Shown here: positions 63,688-64,000 of the stretch, piece after piece
Numbering within the stretch: position 1 is the stretch's first letter
How the letters are laid out: every line of letters starts with the position of its first letter
Assembly (NCBI RefSeq): GCF_026891095.1
Contig: NZ_JAPTNL010000001.1
Span: 464,794 to 528,793 of the forward strand
Length of the DNA stretch: 64,000 nucleotides
Source of the DNA: Roseovarius salincola
GTDB lineage: Bacteria; Pseudomonadota; Alphaproteobacteria; Rhodobacterales; Rhodobacteraceae
Reading direction: 5' to 3'
Notes under the pieces: model-generated
Databases searched by the model: none
Seen by the model: only the letters and a program-made list of their open reading frames with translations
Told to the model about the DNA's origin: nothing
Program-made: the position numbers and the translations under genes

Positions 63688-64000
63688 TGGTAATCCCCCC
63701 ATTTTTGATGGGGTTCAGCCGTAGAATTCAGGCGGCTGTTTTCAGCTTCATGGCGGGTGTCATGCCGCCGATGGCCATGTTGGGGCGCTCGTTGTTGTAT
63801 GTCCATAGCCATTTCGTGGCCTGGTCTTGTGCCTCCTCGATGGTTTCAAAGATGTATTGCCCCAGCCATTCACCGCGAACGGTGCGGTTGTAACGTTCGA
63901 TATAGGCGTTCTGCTGGGGCTTGCCCGGCTGTATGTATTCCAGCCGGATGTTGCGCGTTTCAGCCCATGCCATAAGGGTGCCGCTGACGTATTCTGGGCC
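63688..64000 (-). mobile_element. IS3-family insertion sequence, partial at window edge
   Basis: The transposase 3' end reaches 63728, and TGGTAATCCCCCC at about 63688 fits the TG...CA type of end of an IS3-group element. The other end is outside the window, so the boundary and target duplication are unverified. Confidence 0.65.
63728..64000 (-). CDS. IS3-family transposase OrfB, C-terminal part (partial)
   Basis: The last 90 residues of an rve-type integrase-core transposase. The visible frame begins GPEYVSGTLMAWAETR at the edge of the window and continues with IQPGKPQQNAYIERYNRTVRGE, shown in pieces, where the Glu of NAYIERYN is the third DDE residue. The ending is WTYNNERPNMAIGGMTP. The frame is open to the edge, so the N-terminal part and OrfA lie beyond 64000. 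Confidence 0.9.
   Translation of the reverse strand, partial: GPEYVSGTLMAWAETRNIRLEYIQPGKPQQNAYIERYNRTVRGEWLGQYIFETIEEAQDQATKWLWTYNNERPNMAIGGMTPAMKLKTAA

Noticed and set aside
1..64000. tRNA, rRNA or CRISPR array
   Set aside because: No cloverleaf, rRNA-like conserved block or regularly spaced repeat was recognised by eye in the intergenic regions; a covariance-model scan was not possible.

Overview
The window is a high-GC chromosomal segment of an alphaproteobacterium, most likely of the order Rhodobacterales (Roseobacter/Paracoccaceae group). This is inferred from gene content and order: xseB-ispA-dxs, prfA-prmC-DUF4167, lptF-lptG-lptD-surA-pdxA-rsmA, a phoR-pstSCAB-phoU-phoB chain, a GlxBCD/GlnT cassette, and a dispersed intergenic repeat. 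No rRNA, tRNA or CRISPR array was recognised. The gene density, codon use and operon structure are those of a core chromosome up to about 55.2 kb.

Layout. 0.3-3 kb: a HerA-like ATPase and a convergent APH-fold kinase. 3-6.6 kb: xseB-ispA-dxs (isoprenoid precursors) and a DUF1499 gene. 6.5-9.5 kb: a small secreted Cys-rich protein, then prfA-prmC and a DUF4167 protein (translation). 9.6-17.1 kb, minus strand: an envelope operon lptF-lptG-lptD-surA-pdxA-rsmA, mostly with 4-base stop/start overlaps. 17.3-23 kb: pepA-holC, a retropepsin-like protease, a MarC protein, an ABC-F ATPase and ndk. 23.8-26.3 kb: an XRE-cupin regulator, a 1-Cys peroxiredoxin and an atypical orphan response regulator. 26.5-30.8 kb: a four-gene cassette of glutamate-synthase-like subunits (GlxB/MgsA, GlxC/MgsB, GlxD/MgsC) plus a GlnT/GmaS-type glutamine synthetase. 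30.9-36.2 kb, minus strand: a complete branched-chain-type (Liv) ABC importer. A PQQ sugar dehydrogenase, a GlxA-like regulator, a class II DAHP synthase, a sulfotransferase-like protein and a PAS protein follow. 42-51.4 kb: yicC-gmk-gamma carbonic anhydrase-phoR and the pst/phoU/phoB phosphate regulon, with a textbook PHO box before pstS. 51.6-55.2 kb: a LysR regulator divergent from glutaryl-CoA dehydrogenase, and an FAD oxidoreductase.

From 55.3 kb to the end the window is rich in insertion sequences. A complete IS1595-family element (55301-57004) has matching terminal inverted repeats, a perfect 8-bp target duplication and two non-transposase genes as cargo. Then come rlmE, gppA and a one-carbon trio (PF13769 protein, methylenetetrahydrofolate reductase, methyltetrahydrofolate:corrinoid methyltransferase). 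A second, different IS1595-family transposase sits immediately behind the terminator of the last of these genes, followed by a possible cargo gene with its own terminator and by an IS3-family element that runs off the window.

The most interesting points are the cargo-bearing IS1595 element, the second IS1595 unit apparently disrupted by an IS3 insertion, the seven-copy intergenic repeat, the glx/mgs-glnT cassette without its usual dehydrogenase partner, and an unusual set of TTTGTAC-type dyads shared by two intergenic regions.
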